Source: Paracoccaceae bacterium
GTDB lineage: Bacteria; Pseudomonadota; Alphaproteobacteria; Rhodobacterales; Rhodobacteraceae
Assembly (NCBI GenBank): GCA_002400675.1
Contig: NVQY01000039.1
Location: 1-12,717, forward strand
Direction: 5' to 3'
Length of the DNA stretch: 12,717 nucleotides
Shown: positions 6,616-12,717 of the stretch, in pieces
Position numbering within the stretch: the stretch's first letter is position 1
How the letters are laid out: the number at the start of each line of letters is the position of its first letter
Program-made: the position numbers and the translations under genes
Notes under the pieces: model-generated
Told to the model about the DNA's origin: nothing
Seen by the model: only the letters and a program-made list of their open reading frames with translations
The model's database searches: none

Positions 6616-6620
6616 CAAAG

Positions 6621-6680
6621 TCCCGTGAGGGGCGGTTAATTTGATCGCTCCGGGCACCTGAAATCTGGCTTTTCACGGGA
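6621..6680 (+). promoter_or_regulatory. Structured pyrG leader that could hide the ribosome binding site
   Basis: TCCCGTGA at 6621-6628 is the exact complement of TCACGGGA at 6673-6680, extendable by two G-U pairs. The downstream arm includes GGGA of the pyrG Shine-Dalgarno sequence GGGAGG (6677-6682), which lies 11 bases from the ATG. A second stem could form inside the loop: GGGGCG (about 6628-6634 region) with CGCTCC (6646-6651). Pairing of the outer arms would block ribosome access, so this may be a translational control element. No known riboswitch class was recognised. Confidence 0.4.
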
Positions 6681-6693
6681 GGCTGCCGACTAC

Positions 6694-8337
6694 ATGGCGC
6701 GATATATCTTCATTACCGGCGGCGTTGTCTCTTCTTTGGGCAAAGGGCTGGCTTCGGCTGCACTGGGATCCTTGTTGCAGGCACGCGGGTTCTCAGTGCG
6801 TCTGCGCAAGCTTGACCCGTATCTGAACGTCGACCCCGGCACCATGAGCCCGTTTGAGCATGGCGAAGTGTTCGTCACAGACGACGGCGCGGAAACCGAT
6901 CTGGACCTAGGCCATTACGAACGTTTTACCGGCGTGGCCGCGCGCAAGACGGATTCGGTGTCCTCGGGGCGGATTTATTCCACCGTTCTGGAAAAGGAAC
7001 GACGCGGCGACTATCTGGGCAAAACCATTCAGGTGATCCCGCATGTGACCAACGAAATCAAAGACTTTCTGGCGATTGGCGAGGATGAGGTCGATTTCAT
7101 GCTCTGCGAGATCGGCGGCACCGTCGGCGACATCGAAGGCCTGCCGTTCTTTGAGGCAATCCGCCAGTTTTCCCAGGATCGCGCCCGTGGCCAGTGTATT
7201 TTCATGCACCTGACCCTGCTGCCCTACATCAAGGCCGCAGGTGAGTTGAAGACCAAGCCGACCCAACACTCGGTCAAGGAATTGCGCAGCATCGGCCTGG
7301 CGCCGGACATCCTTGTGTGCCGGTCAGAACACCCGATCCCGCAAAAAGAGCGCGACAAGCTGGCGCTGTTCTGCAATGTGCGCCCCGGTGACGTGATCGC
7401 CGCCTATGACCTGAAATCCATCTACGAAGCCCCGCTTGTCTATCACCACGCCGGTCTTGATCAGGCGGTTCTGGATGCGTTCAGCATCACCCCCGCCCCC
7501 AAGCCAAATCTTGATCGCTGGGAAGACGTGGCCGACCGGATCTACAATCCCGAAGGCGAGGTAAAGGTGGCCATCGTCGGCAAATACACCCAGCTTGAGG
7601 ATGCCTATAAGTCGATCGCAGAAGCGCTGACCCACGGTGGCATGGCCAACCGCGTGAAGGTTAAAATCGAATGGGTCGACGCCGAGATTTTTGATTCCAA
7701 AGACCCGGCCCCTTATTTGGAAGGCTTCCACGCCATCCTCGTGCCCGGCGGCTTTGGCGAACGCGGCACCGAAGGCAAGATCAAGGCGGCGCAATTCGCC
7801 CGCGAACGTAAAATTCCCTACCTTGGCATCTGCCTTGGTATGCAAATGGCGGTGATCGAAGCGGCCCGCAATGTGGCCGGGATCAAGGCGGCGGGGTCCG
7901 AGGAGTTTGACCACGAATCCGGTAAGAAGCGTTTTGAACCAGTGGTTTACCACCTCAAAGAATGGGTGCAGGGCAACTACAAGGTCAGCCGCGCGGTGGG
8001 CGATGACAAAGGCGGCACCATGCGGCTTGGGGCCTATGACGCGGTTCTGACCGAGGGGTCCAAAGTGGCCGAAATCTATGGCAGCACCCAGATCGAGGAG
8101 CGCCACCGCCACCGTTACGAGGTCGACATCAAATACCGCGACAAACTGGAAAGCGCGGGCCTGTGCTTTTCCGGCATGTCCCCGGACGGGCGGTTGCCCG
8201 AGATCGTCGAATGGAAGGATCACCCGTGGTTCATCGGCGTCCAGTTCCACCCAGAGCTGAAATCCAAACCCTTTGCGCCGCACCCGCTTTTTGCCGATTT
8301 CGTGCGCGCCGCCATCGACAGTTCCCGGCTGGTGTGA
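6694..8337 (+). CDS. pyrG: CTP synthase
   Basis: CTP synthase aminates UTP to CTP with ATP and glutamine in the cytoplasm. The 547-residue protein matches the usual length (545 in E. coli). The N-terminal synthase domain starts [18 protein letters not shown], with the nucleotide-binding loop at about 10-20, and has [27 protein letters not shown] blocks and [12 protein letters not shown]. The class I glutamine amidotransferase domain fills the C-terminal half, with nucleophile Cys380 in GICLGMQ, the oxyanion segment PGGFGERG, and His519/Glu521 in FHPE. All catalytic residues are present. The ATG at 6694 follows GGGAGG, 11 bases away, a slightly long spacing. The last bases overlap the GTG start of the next gene. 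Confidence 0.99.
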   Translation: MARYIFITGGVVSSLGKGLASAALGSLLQARGFSVRLRKLDPYLNVDPGTMSPFEHGEVFVTDDGAETDLDLGHYERFTGVAARKTDSVSSGRIYSTVLEKERRGDYLGKTIQVIPHVTNEIKDFLAIGEDEVDFMLCEIGGTVGDIEGLPFFEAIRQFSQDRARGQCIFMHLTLLPYIKAAGELKTKPTQHSVKELRSIGLAPDILVCRSEHPIPQKERDKLALFCNVRPGDVIAAYDLKSIYEAPLVYHHAGLDQAVLDAFSITPAPKPNLDRWEDVADRIYNPEGEVKVAIVGKYTQLEDAYKSIAEALTHGGMANRVKVKIEWVDAEIFDSKDPAPYLEGFHAILVPGGFGERGTEGKIKAAQFARERKIPYLGICLGMQMAVIEAARNVAGIKAAGSEEFDHESGKKRFEPVVYHLKEWVQGNYKVSRAVGDDKGGTMRLGAYDAVLTEGSKVAEIYGSTQIEERHRHRYEVDIKYRDKLESAGLCFSGMSPDGRLPEIVEWKDHPWFIGVQFHPELKSKPFAPHPLFADFVRAAIDSSRLV

Positions 8338-9035
8338 GGACGCTCAGGCGCATCGTTGGATGGGCTTTGGGCGGCATGTTAACCTTGTCCGCCAGCATCG
8401 TGTCGGCGCAGGTACAGTCTGAGAGCTACACCACCCTTGCCCGAGATCTGGACGGGCGGATCAGTTTTGAAACCCTGCCGCAACACCCAGAGCCGGGGTT
8501 CAACCTTGATGCGCCGATGCGCTTTCACGGTGCGTGGCTGGGCGAACGGCTGGCCGGGCAGGTGACCAGCGGTGCGCCGTGGGACGTTATCGACGGCAAG
8601 CCCCGCGTGCCGCTGGCCGTCGTGCCGGGAAAACCGGGTCAGAACCAATCGGTAGCGCTCCATCGCGGGTTTGCGTCAAACGCTTTGTTTCCCATTGGCC
8701 CCGGCGGATTCCCGGCAGTTGGCGCGCGCGGCGAAGGCGCCGTGACAATCCTGTTTGACCGCGATCAGGCGGCATTTGGCCTGCGCATACAGGCAGATTA
8801 TGCCGACCCGCTGGGCAACCGACCGCCGCCCGGCAAGGTGCAGATGGCGTTTTACACCCGCAAAGGCATGCTGATTGCGTGGACTGAACGCCAACTGGGC
8901 TATGGCATCACCGAAATTGGCTGGCGCCGGGCCGGCAACATCCCCGATATCGCCGCCGTGGTGATCACCAACACCGACCCGGGCGGGGTTGCCATCGACG
9001 ACATTGTGTTCCAGCTTACCGCTCTGATCGGATAG
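8334..9035 (+). CDS. Exported protein of unknown function, coupled to pyrG
   Basis: I do not recognise this family. The likely start is the GTG at 8334, which overlaps the pyrG stop (GTGA) and gives a normal signal peptide: [10 protein letters not shown], a hydrophobic core to about residue 24, and cleavage near SIVSAQ. Starting further upstream would put coding sequence inside pyrG with no support. The mature protein of about 208 residues has a pattern of alternating beta strands: [45 protein letters not shown] and a final IDDIVFQ, resembling a concanavalin-like or jelly-roll sandwich. The strand ending in IDDIVF is common in periplasmic or surface beta-sandwich domains. The location should be periplasm or outside. 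Translation probably depends on ribosomes finishing pyrG because no good ribosome binding site is seen. Confidence 0.75.
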   Translation: MRTLRRIVGWALGGMLTLSASIVSAQVQSESYTTLARDLDGRISFETLPQHPEPGFNLDAPMRFHGAWLGERLAGQVTSGAPWDVIDGKPRVPLAVVPGKPGQNQSVALHRGFASNALFPIGPGGFPAVGARGEGAVTILFDRDQAAFGLRIQADYADPLGNRPPPGKVQMAFYTRKGMLIAWTERQLGYGITEIGWRRAGNIPDIAAVVITNTDPGGVAIDDIVFQLTALIG

Positions 9036-9051
9036 TTGGAAAGGACGTATC

Positions 9052-9345
9052 ATGGCCAAAGGATATTGGGTGGCCCATGTGGATGTGGATGACATGGAAA
9101 CCTACAAGACCTACGTCGCCGCCAACGCCGCCCCATTAGCCGAATACAAGGCCCGGTTTCTGGTGCGTGGCGGCAATCAGCAGGTGCGCGAAGGCACGGC
9201 CCGCAAACGCACTGTCGTACTGGAATTCGACAGCTTTGATGCCGCCGTGGCCTGTTACGATAGCCTTGCCTATCAAAGCGCCAAGGATATCCGCGATCCT
9301 GTTTCGACCGCCGATATGGTCATTGTACAGGGCTATGACGGCTGA
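9052..9345 (+). CDS. DUF1330 domain protein
   Basis: The 97-residue protein is a typical DUF1330 member, a small ferredoxin-like alpha+beta (dimeric barrel) fold found across proteobacteria, with no firmly established reaction. Family signs are the start MAKGYWVAHVDVDD, then YKTYVAANAAPLAEYKARFLVRGG, RTVVLEFDSFDAAVACYDSLAYQ and the end ADMVIVQGYDG. It has no signal peptide and should be cytoplasmic. AAGGA lies seven bases upstream of the ATG. It starts 16 bases after the exported protein gene, so it is likely in the same transcript as pyrG and its partner. Confidence 0.93.
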   Translation: MAKGYWVAHVDVDDMETYKTYVAANAAPLAEYKARFLVRGGNQQVREGTARKRTVVLEFDSFDAAVACYDSLAYQSAKDIRDPVSTADMVIVQGYDG

Positions 9346-9387
9346 ATTCCTCTTGGCCTCAGAGCATTCTCACGTTAGGATTCGCGC

Positions 9388-9828
9388 ATGTTAGGTAGTT
9401 TTTTTCAATCGTTGCGTACTCCAAAAGAGGGCGAGTTGCCGGACCCTGATGCCGAACTCGCGCTGGGGGCGTTGCTGGTGCGTGTCGCCAAATCGGACCG
9501 CGAGTATCAGATTTCGGAGATCAGCCTGATCGACCGCATTCTTGCCCGCCTGTATCAACACAACGCGATTGAAGCGGCCAAAATCCGCGCGACCTGCGAG
9601 AAATTGCACGCCGCAGCGCCGGATTCCGATACATTCGCCAAACTGATCCGCGAAACCACCGGCATCGACGAACGGCTTGCTGCACTTGATGCCCTGTGGG
9701 AGGTCGTTCTTGCCGATGGGGTCCAGGACGAAGAGGAATTCCGCATCGTCGAAGAAGCAAGGGCCGCCATGGGTCTGTCGCTGATCGACAGCCAGAATTC
9801 CCGCGAACGCGCCAGCCACAAAACCTGA
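9388..9828 (+). CDS. TerB-like protein, first of two tandem paralogues
   Basis: The 146-residue all-helical protein belongs to the TerB/COG4103-like group, cytoplasmic proteins with an acidic metal-binding helical bundle; cellular roles outside tellurite resistance operons are largely unknown. Two acidic motifs sit where the fold places them: SDREYQISE at 36-44 and ADGVQDEEE at 109-117. It aligns without gaps to the product of the gene at 9952, with about 51 identical residues in the first 130 by hand count. AGGA lies about 9 bases upstream of the ATG. The gap of 42 bases from the DUF1330 gene allows co-transcription. No other tellurite genes (TerC, TerD, TelA) are near, so a tellurite role is not implied. 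Confidence 0.88.
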   Translation: MLGSFFQSLRTPKEGELPDPDAELALGALLVRVAKSDREYQISEISLIDRILARLYQHNAIEAAKIRATCEKLHAAAPDSDTFAKLIRETTGIDERLAALDALWEVVLADGVQDEEEFRIVEEARAAMGLSLIDSQNSRERASHKT

Positions 9829-9834
9829 CCGCCC

Positions 9835-9880
9835 CAAAACTTTTGTAAAAGTTTTGCCAAGAATTTTTCCAAAAATTCTT
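9835..9880. repeat. Two adjacent AT-rich near-loopless palindromes between the TerB genes
   Basis: CAAAACTTTT-gt-AAAAGTTTTG (9835-9856) and AAGAATTTTT-cc-AAAAATTCTT (9859-9880) are each perfect 10-bp inverted repeats with a 2-base centre, two bases apart. They start 7 bases after the stop of the first TerB gene. T-rich arms could end transcription on either strand. The pair resembles AT-rich dyads I associate with intergenic ends in Roseobacter genomes, but that is memory, not a search, and no second copy was seen in this window. Confidence 0.75.
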
Positions 9881-9951
9881 TTGCCGTCAAGCTTTGGTGT
9901 TTGTCGCATTTCTCTGTTGCGGATCGTTTATGGCCACCTATATGTGTTTCC

Positions 9952-10389
9952 ATGTTTGGTGATTTTCTCAAGCGGCTGACACAGCCCGAACCGCAAACCC
10001 TGATCGAAACGGATGCCCGTCTGGCGCTTTGCGCCTTGTTGATACGCATCGCCCGTTCAGATGGCGATTACGCCATATCCGAAATCAACAGGATCGACCG
10101 CATAACCGTTGCGCGCTATGGCCTGTCACCGTTCGAGGCGACCAAGCTGCGCAGCGAGGCCGAAATCCTCGAATCCGAGGCCCCCGACACTGTGCGCTTT
10201 ACCCGCGCGATCAAGAATGCCGTGCCTTACGACGACCGCCGCGCCGTGGTCGAAGCCGCTTGGTCCGTGGCACTTTCCGATGGCCAGCGCGCCGACGAAG
10301 AAGATGCGTTACTGCGGCTTGTGGCCTCGTTGTTGGGTGTGCGGGATGTGGATTCGGCACTGGCCCGACAAAAGGCTGCGCAGGCATGA
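9952..10389 (+). CDS. TerB-like protein, second of two tandem paralogues
   Basis: The 145-residue protein is a paralogue of the preceding gene product, with the same acidic motifs in the same places: SDGDYAISE at 36-44 and SDGQRADEE at 109-117. The cores LALCALLIRIARSD and ISEINRIDRI match LALGALLVRVAKSD and ISEISLIDRI of the first copy. The ATG at 9952 gives N-terminal agreement with the paralogue (MFGDFLKRL against MLGSFFQSL); no good ribosome binding site precedes it. An upstream in-frame TTG at 9901 was rejected on this basis. Its stop overlaps the next gene as ATGA, so it is coupled to a PhnD-like protein rather than to its paralogue. Function unknown. Confidence 0.85.
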   Translation: MFGDFLKRLTQPEPQTLIETDARLALCALLIRIARSDGDYAISEINRIDRITVARYGLSPFEATKLRSEAEILESEAPDTVRFTRAIKNAVPYDDRRAVVEAAWSVALSDGQRADEEDALLRLVASLLGVRDVDSALARQKAAQA

Positions 10390-11132
10390 TTGCCTTGTTA
10401 GGCATGTACGACCCACCTGCGCTTCATACGACCAACGATCGGTTCTGGCAGTTAATTCGCTCGGAACTGGGCTATGGCCCCGATGCGCTGAGCCGTGACA
10501 TTGGGTTCATGGACGCCTGGAAATCCCCGGACCTGCTATTTTCACAGACTTGCGGCTTGCCCTATCGCCGCGTTCTGCACCCGGATGTTACCCTGATCGG
10601 CACGCCTGACAATGGTCTGCCCGGTGTTGCGCCGGGATATTATTGTTCGGTGCTGGTGGTTCGCGCCGATGCGCAAGGATCGGCGCTTGCGGATTTTACC
10701 GGCCACCGGTTTGCCTACAACCAGACCATGTCGCAATCAGGCTGGGCCGGGCCGATGGACCATATCGATCGCGCCGGCGTCACATTTGCCAGCTTTGTTG
10801 AGACCGGCGGCCATGGGGCCAGTGCCCTTGCGGTGGCCGAAGGCCGTGCGGATATGGCCGGTCTGGACCTGTTGACCTGGACCCTGATCGGCGAACATGA
10901 CCCGGATCTGGCCGCGCACCTGCGGATCATCGACACATCACCGCCGACCCCGACCCTGCCCTATATCACCGCCAAATCCCGCGACGCGGCCCCGATCCGC
11001 GCCGCCGTGCGCACCGCCATCGCCGGCCTGTCCGAAAGCGACCGTGCCGCGCTGCATCTTTATGGGTTGGTGGACATTCCAGCGGCCGACTATCTGTCGG
11101 TCCCAACCCCGCCTGCCCCCGACTCGCGCTGA
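10386..11132 (+). CDS. PhnD-like phosphate/phosphonate-binding-fold protein without signal peptide
   Basis: The 248-residue protein has the fold of periplasmic phosphate/phosphite/phosphonate-binding proteins (PhnD family). Family-like segments are the first strand MIALLGMYD, ALADFTGHRFAYNQTMSQSGW (about 101-120, the ligand loop with Ser and Thr) and GGHGASALAVAEGRADMAGLD (141-161). There is no signal peptide, lipobox or N-terminal helix: the first strand of the domain begins at residue 2, so the protein should be cytoplasmic unless the start is wrong. The ATG at 10386 overlaps the TerB-like stop as ATGA. The reading frame stays open upstream inside the TerB gene to 10029, but that extension has no signal-like sequence. 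No permease or ATPase of a phosphonate transporter is adjacent. Ligand unknown. Confidence 0.82.
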   Translation: MIALLGMYDPPALHTTNDRFWQLIRSELGYGPDALSRDIGFMDAWKSPDLLFSQTCGLPYRRVLHPDVTLIGTPDNGLPGVAPGYYCSVLVVRADAQGSALADFTGHRFAYNQTMSQSGWAGPMDHIDRAGVTFASFVETGGHGASALAVAEGRADMAGLDLLTWTLIGEHDPDLAAHLRIIDTSPPTPTLPYITAKSRDAAPIRAAVRTAIAGLSESDRAALHLYGLVDIPAADYLSVPTPPAPDSR

Positions 11133-11259
11133 CAAATCAGGTCATAACCTATCCAAATCGGCGCTTTGAGCGACCTTTTGGTCGATTTGCAAGTTGCATT
11201 GTTCAAAAAATTCATTCCTATTAACGGTCTAATGCCCATAAGCCACGAACGGACCTGCC
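11133..11259 (+). promoter_or_regulatory. Intergenic region before the amino acid ABC transporter
   Basis: These 127 bases separate the PhnD-like gene from the transporter genes. A short hairpin CGACC-tttt-GGTCG at 11171-11184 may mark the end of the upstream transcript. The segment 11186-11225 is clearly AT-rich and holds TTGCAA (11187) and TATTAA (11219) elements that could belong to a promoter, but no pair with ideal spacing was found. GGA at 11251-11253 is the probable ribosome binding site of the next gene. Confidence 0.4.
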
Positions 11260-12060
11260 TTGCCCGACACCACGACTGATTCTGTGCCTGATACTGTGCC
11301 CGTCATCCAGATCCGCAATCTTCACAAAAGCTATGGCGCGCTTGAGGTCCTCAAGGGGGTCGATATCACCGCCCATCGGGGCGATGTCGTTTCGCTGATC
11401 GGCTCGTCCGGGTCGGGCAAATCCACGCTGCTGCGCTGTGCCAACCTGCTTGAGGACAGCCAGCAGGGTGAAATCTGTTTCAAAGGCGAACCGGTCACCT
11501 GGAAAGGCAGTGGCGAACACCGCCGCCCGTCGGACGCCAAGCAGGTTCTGCGCATCCGCACCAACCTGTCGATGGTGTTCCAGCAATTCAACCTTTGGTC
11601 GCACCTGAACATCCTGCATAACGTCATGGAGGCCCCGGTCACCGTTCTGCGCAATGACAAGGCCGAGGCCGAACAAGCCGCGCGTCAGTATCTTGACAAG
11701 GTCGGGATCGGCGACAAATGCGATGCCTTCCCCGCCCAGCTTTCTGGTGGCCAGCAACAGCGTGCCGCCATTGCCCGCGCCCTGTGCATGGAGCCTGAGG
11801 CGCTGTTGTTCGACGAACCTACCAGTGCGCTGGATCCGGAACTGGAACAGGAAGTTATCCGCGTTATCAAAGATCTGGCCGCCGAAGGCCGCACCATGCT
11901 GATCGTCACCCACGATATGAAACTGGCCGCTGATGTGTCGGACCATGTGGTGTTCCTGCATCAGGGGCTGATCGAAGAACAGGGCCCGCCCGACGCATTG
12001 TTTGGCAATCCTCAGTCAGAACGCCTCAGGGGCTTTCTTTCCGCTACCAAGGCAGACTAA
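11260..12060 (+). CDS. Polar amino acid ABC transporter ATP-binding protein
   Basis: This is the ATPase of an uptake transporter of the HisP/OccP/GlnQ type (polar amino acids or opines), on the inner face of the membrane. The 266-residue protein has Walker [10 protein letters not shown] at 48-56, the Q-loop VFQQFNLW near 107-113, signature LSGGQQQR at 161-168, Walker B ALLFDE at 181-186 with the catalytic Glu, D-loop SALD, and the switch histidine in VTHD (His218). The insert [15 protein letters not shown] between Walker A and the Q-loop is typical of the HisP-like subgroup. The start is a TTG at 11260 with GGA upstream; in-frame GTG codons at residues 9 and 13 are alternatives, and no ATG is available. 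The binding protein gene follows 36 bases later; permeases are presumably beyond the window. Confidence 0.95.
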   Translation: MPDTTTDSVPDTVPVIQIRNLHKSYGALEVLKGVDITAHRGDVVSLIGSSGSGKSTLLRCANLLEDSQQGEICFKGEPVTWKGSGEHRRPSDAKQVLRIRTNLSMVFQQFNLWSHLNILHNVMEAPVTVLRNDKAEAEQAARQYLDKVGIGDKCDAFPAQLSGGQQQRAAIARALCMEPEALLFDEPTSALDPELEQEVIRVIKDLAAEGRTMLIVTHDMKLAADVSDHVVFLHQGLIEEQGPPDALFGNPQSERLRGFLSATKAD

Positions 12061-12096
12061 TCTGTCACCATCTTCAAAAACTAAGGGAGTAACATC

Positions 12097-12717
12097 ATGA
12101 AAAAACTGATCATTGCCACTGCCGCGCTTGCGCTGAGCGCCAGCATGGGGCTTGCACAGACCGTGCGTATGGGCACCGAAGGGGCGTACCCTCCGTATAA
12201 CTTCATCAACGACGCCGGCGAAGTCGACGGGTTCGAACGTGACGTAGGCGACGAGTTGTGCAAGCGCGCGGGCCTGACCTGCGAGTGGGTCAAGAACGAC
12301 TGGGATTCGATCATTCCCAACCTCGTGTCCGGCAACTATGACACTATTATTGCCGGCATGTCGATCACCGACGAGCGGGATGAAGTCATTGACTTTACTC
12401 AGGATTACTTCCCGCCCACCGCGTCGGCCTATGTTGGGGCCAGCATGGATGTTGACGTAACAGGCGGCGTGATCGCCGCGCAGACCGCCACCATTCAGGC
12501 CGGCCATGTCGCGTCAAGCGGTGCCACGCTGGTTGAATTCGCCACCCCCGAAGAAACCCTTGCGGCTGTACGCAACGGCGAAGCGGACGCGGTTCTGGCG
12601 GATCGTGACTATCTGGCCCCGCTGGTCGAAGAATCCAATGGCGCGCTGATGTTTGTCGGCGATCCGGTGCCTCTGGGCGGCGGCGTTGGCATGGGCCTGC
12701 GTGAAAGCGACGGCGAA
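12097..12717 (+). CDS. Polar amino acid ABC transporter substrate-binding protein (3' end missing)
   Basis: The first 207 codons of a periplasmic family 3 solute-binding protein are present; the gene runs off the right edge. Signal peptide: MKKLIIATAALALSASMGLA, cleavage near residue 21. The mature part starts VRMGTEGAYPPYNF, and has DGFERDVGDELC, DWDSIIPNLVSGNYDTIIAGMSIT and ERDEVIDFT. The Arg in SITDER is the residue that binds the substrate carboxylate in LAO/HisJ proteins. Cys55 and Cys62 have the same 7-residue spacing as the disulfide of the LAO protein, so a disulfide is likely. GGGAG lies eight bases upstream of the ATG. It follows the ATPase gene directly, so both serve one transporter. 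The exact amino acid cannot be read from the sequence, though the features lean to the Lys/Arg/His/opine group. Confidence 0.94.
   Translation, partial: MKKLIIATAALALSASMGLAQTVRMGTEGAYPPYNFINDAGEVDGFERDVGDELCKRAGLTCEWVKNDWDSIIPNLVSGNYDTIIAGMSITDERDEVIDFTQDYFPPTASAYVGASMDVDVTGGVIAAQTATIQAGHVASSGATLVEFATPEETLAAVRNGEADAVLADRDYLAPLVEESNGALMFVGDPVPLGGGVGMGLRESDGE

Noticed and set aside
7324..8283. 319-codon open frame on the minus strand opposite pyrG
   Set aside because: It lies wholly inside pyrG, whose catalytic residues are all present; the antisense product has no recognisable domain.
10029..10385. N-terminal extension of the PhnD-like protein through the TerB gene
   Set aside because: It is an out-of-frame reading of a clear TerB-like coding region, is Arg-rich without domain features, and the ATGA overlap supports the start at 10386.
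9388..10389. Tellurite resistance operon
   Set aside because: Only TerB-like proteins are present; there is no TerC, TerD/E, TerZ, TelA or TehB, and many TerB-like proteins have no link to tellurite.
11221..11961. 246-codon open frame on the minus strand opposite the ABC ATPase
   Set aside because: It overlaps a complete ATPase with all motifs; no independent support.

Overview
The window looks like chromosome of a marine alphaproteobacterium of the Rhodobacterales (Roseobacter group). This inference rests on the GC-rich coding bias, the purA–DUF2842 pair, the secG then pyrG order, a small DUF6524-like membrane protein, an RTX protein ending in a DF-hydrophobic type I secretion tail, and a cobalt-type nitrile hydratase. 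No rRNA, tRNA, insertion sequence, CRISPR array or phage gene was found. Coding density is high, no stretch over 300 bases lacks a gene, and there is no obvious sign of recent transfer.

Layout. At 1-1406, on the minus strand, purA (adenylosuccinate synthetase) is followed by the start of a DUF2842 membrane protein cut by the window edge. At 1660-4424, on the plus strand, lie a Tat-type L,D-transpeptidase-fold protein, a four-helix membrane protein and a 458-residue RTX protein with 17 tandem calcium-binding nonapeptides. At 4435-6052, on the minus strand, is a compact three-gene operon for a cobalt-type nitrile hydratase: alpha, beta, then accessory protein, each pair overlapping by 4 bases. 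At 6168-11132, on the plus strand, come secG, pyrG with a structured leader, an exported protein of unknown function coupled to pyrG, a DUF1330 protein, two tandem TerB-like paralogues, and a PhnD-like binding protein with no signal peptide coupled to the second TerB gene. At 11260-12717, on the plus strand, a polar amino acid ABC transporter begins (ATPase, then binding protein cut by the window end).

How the genes relate. purA and pyrG are nucleotide synthesis housekeeping and secG is part of the Sec translocon. The nitrile hydratase operon should turn nitriles into amides, but no amidase or nitrile-forming enzyme is in view. The RTX protein should leave the cell by a type I secretion system that is not in the window. 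The least explained part is 9388-11132, where two TerB-like proteins and a leaderless PhnD-fold protein sit together. Two adjacent near-loopless palindromes separate the TerB genes. No clearly new multi-gene defence or metabolic system could be demonstrated; the best candidates for a second look are that TerB/PhnD-like cluster, the pyrG leader and the nitrile hydratase variant.
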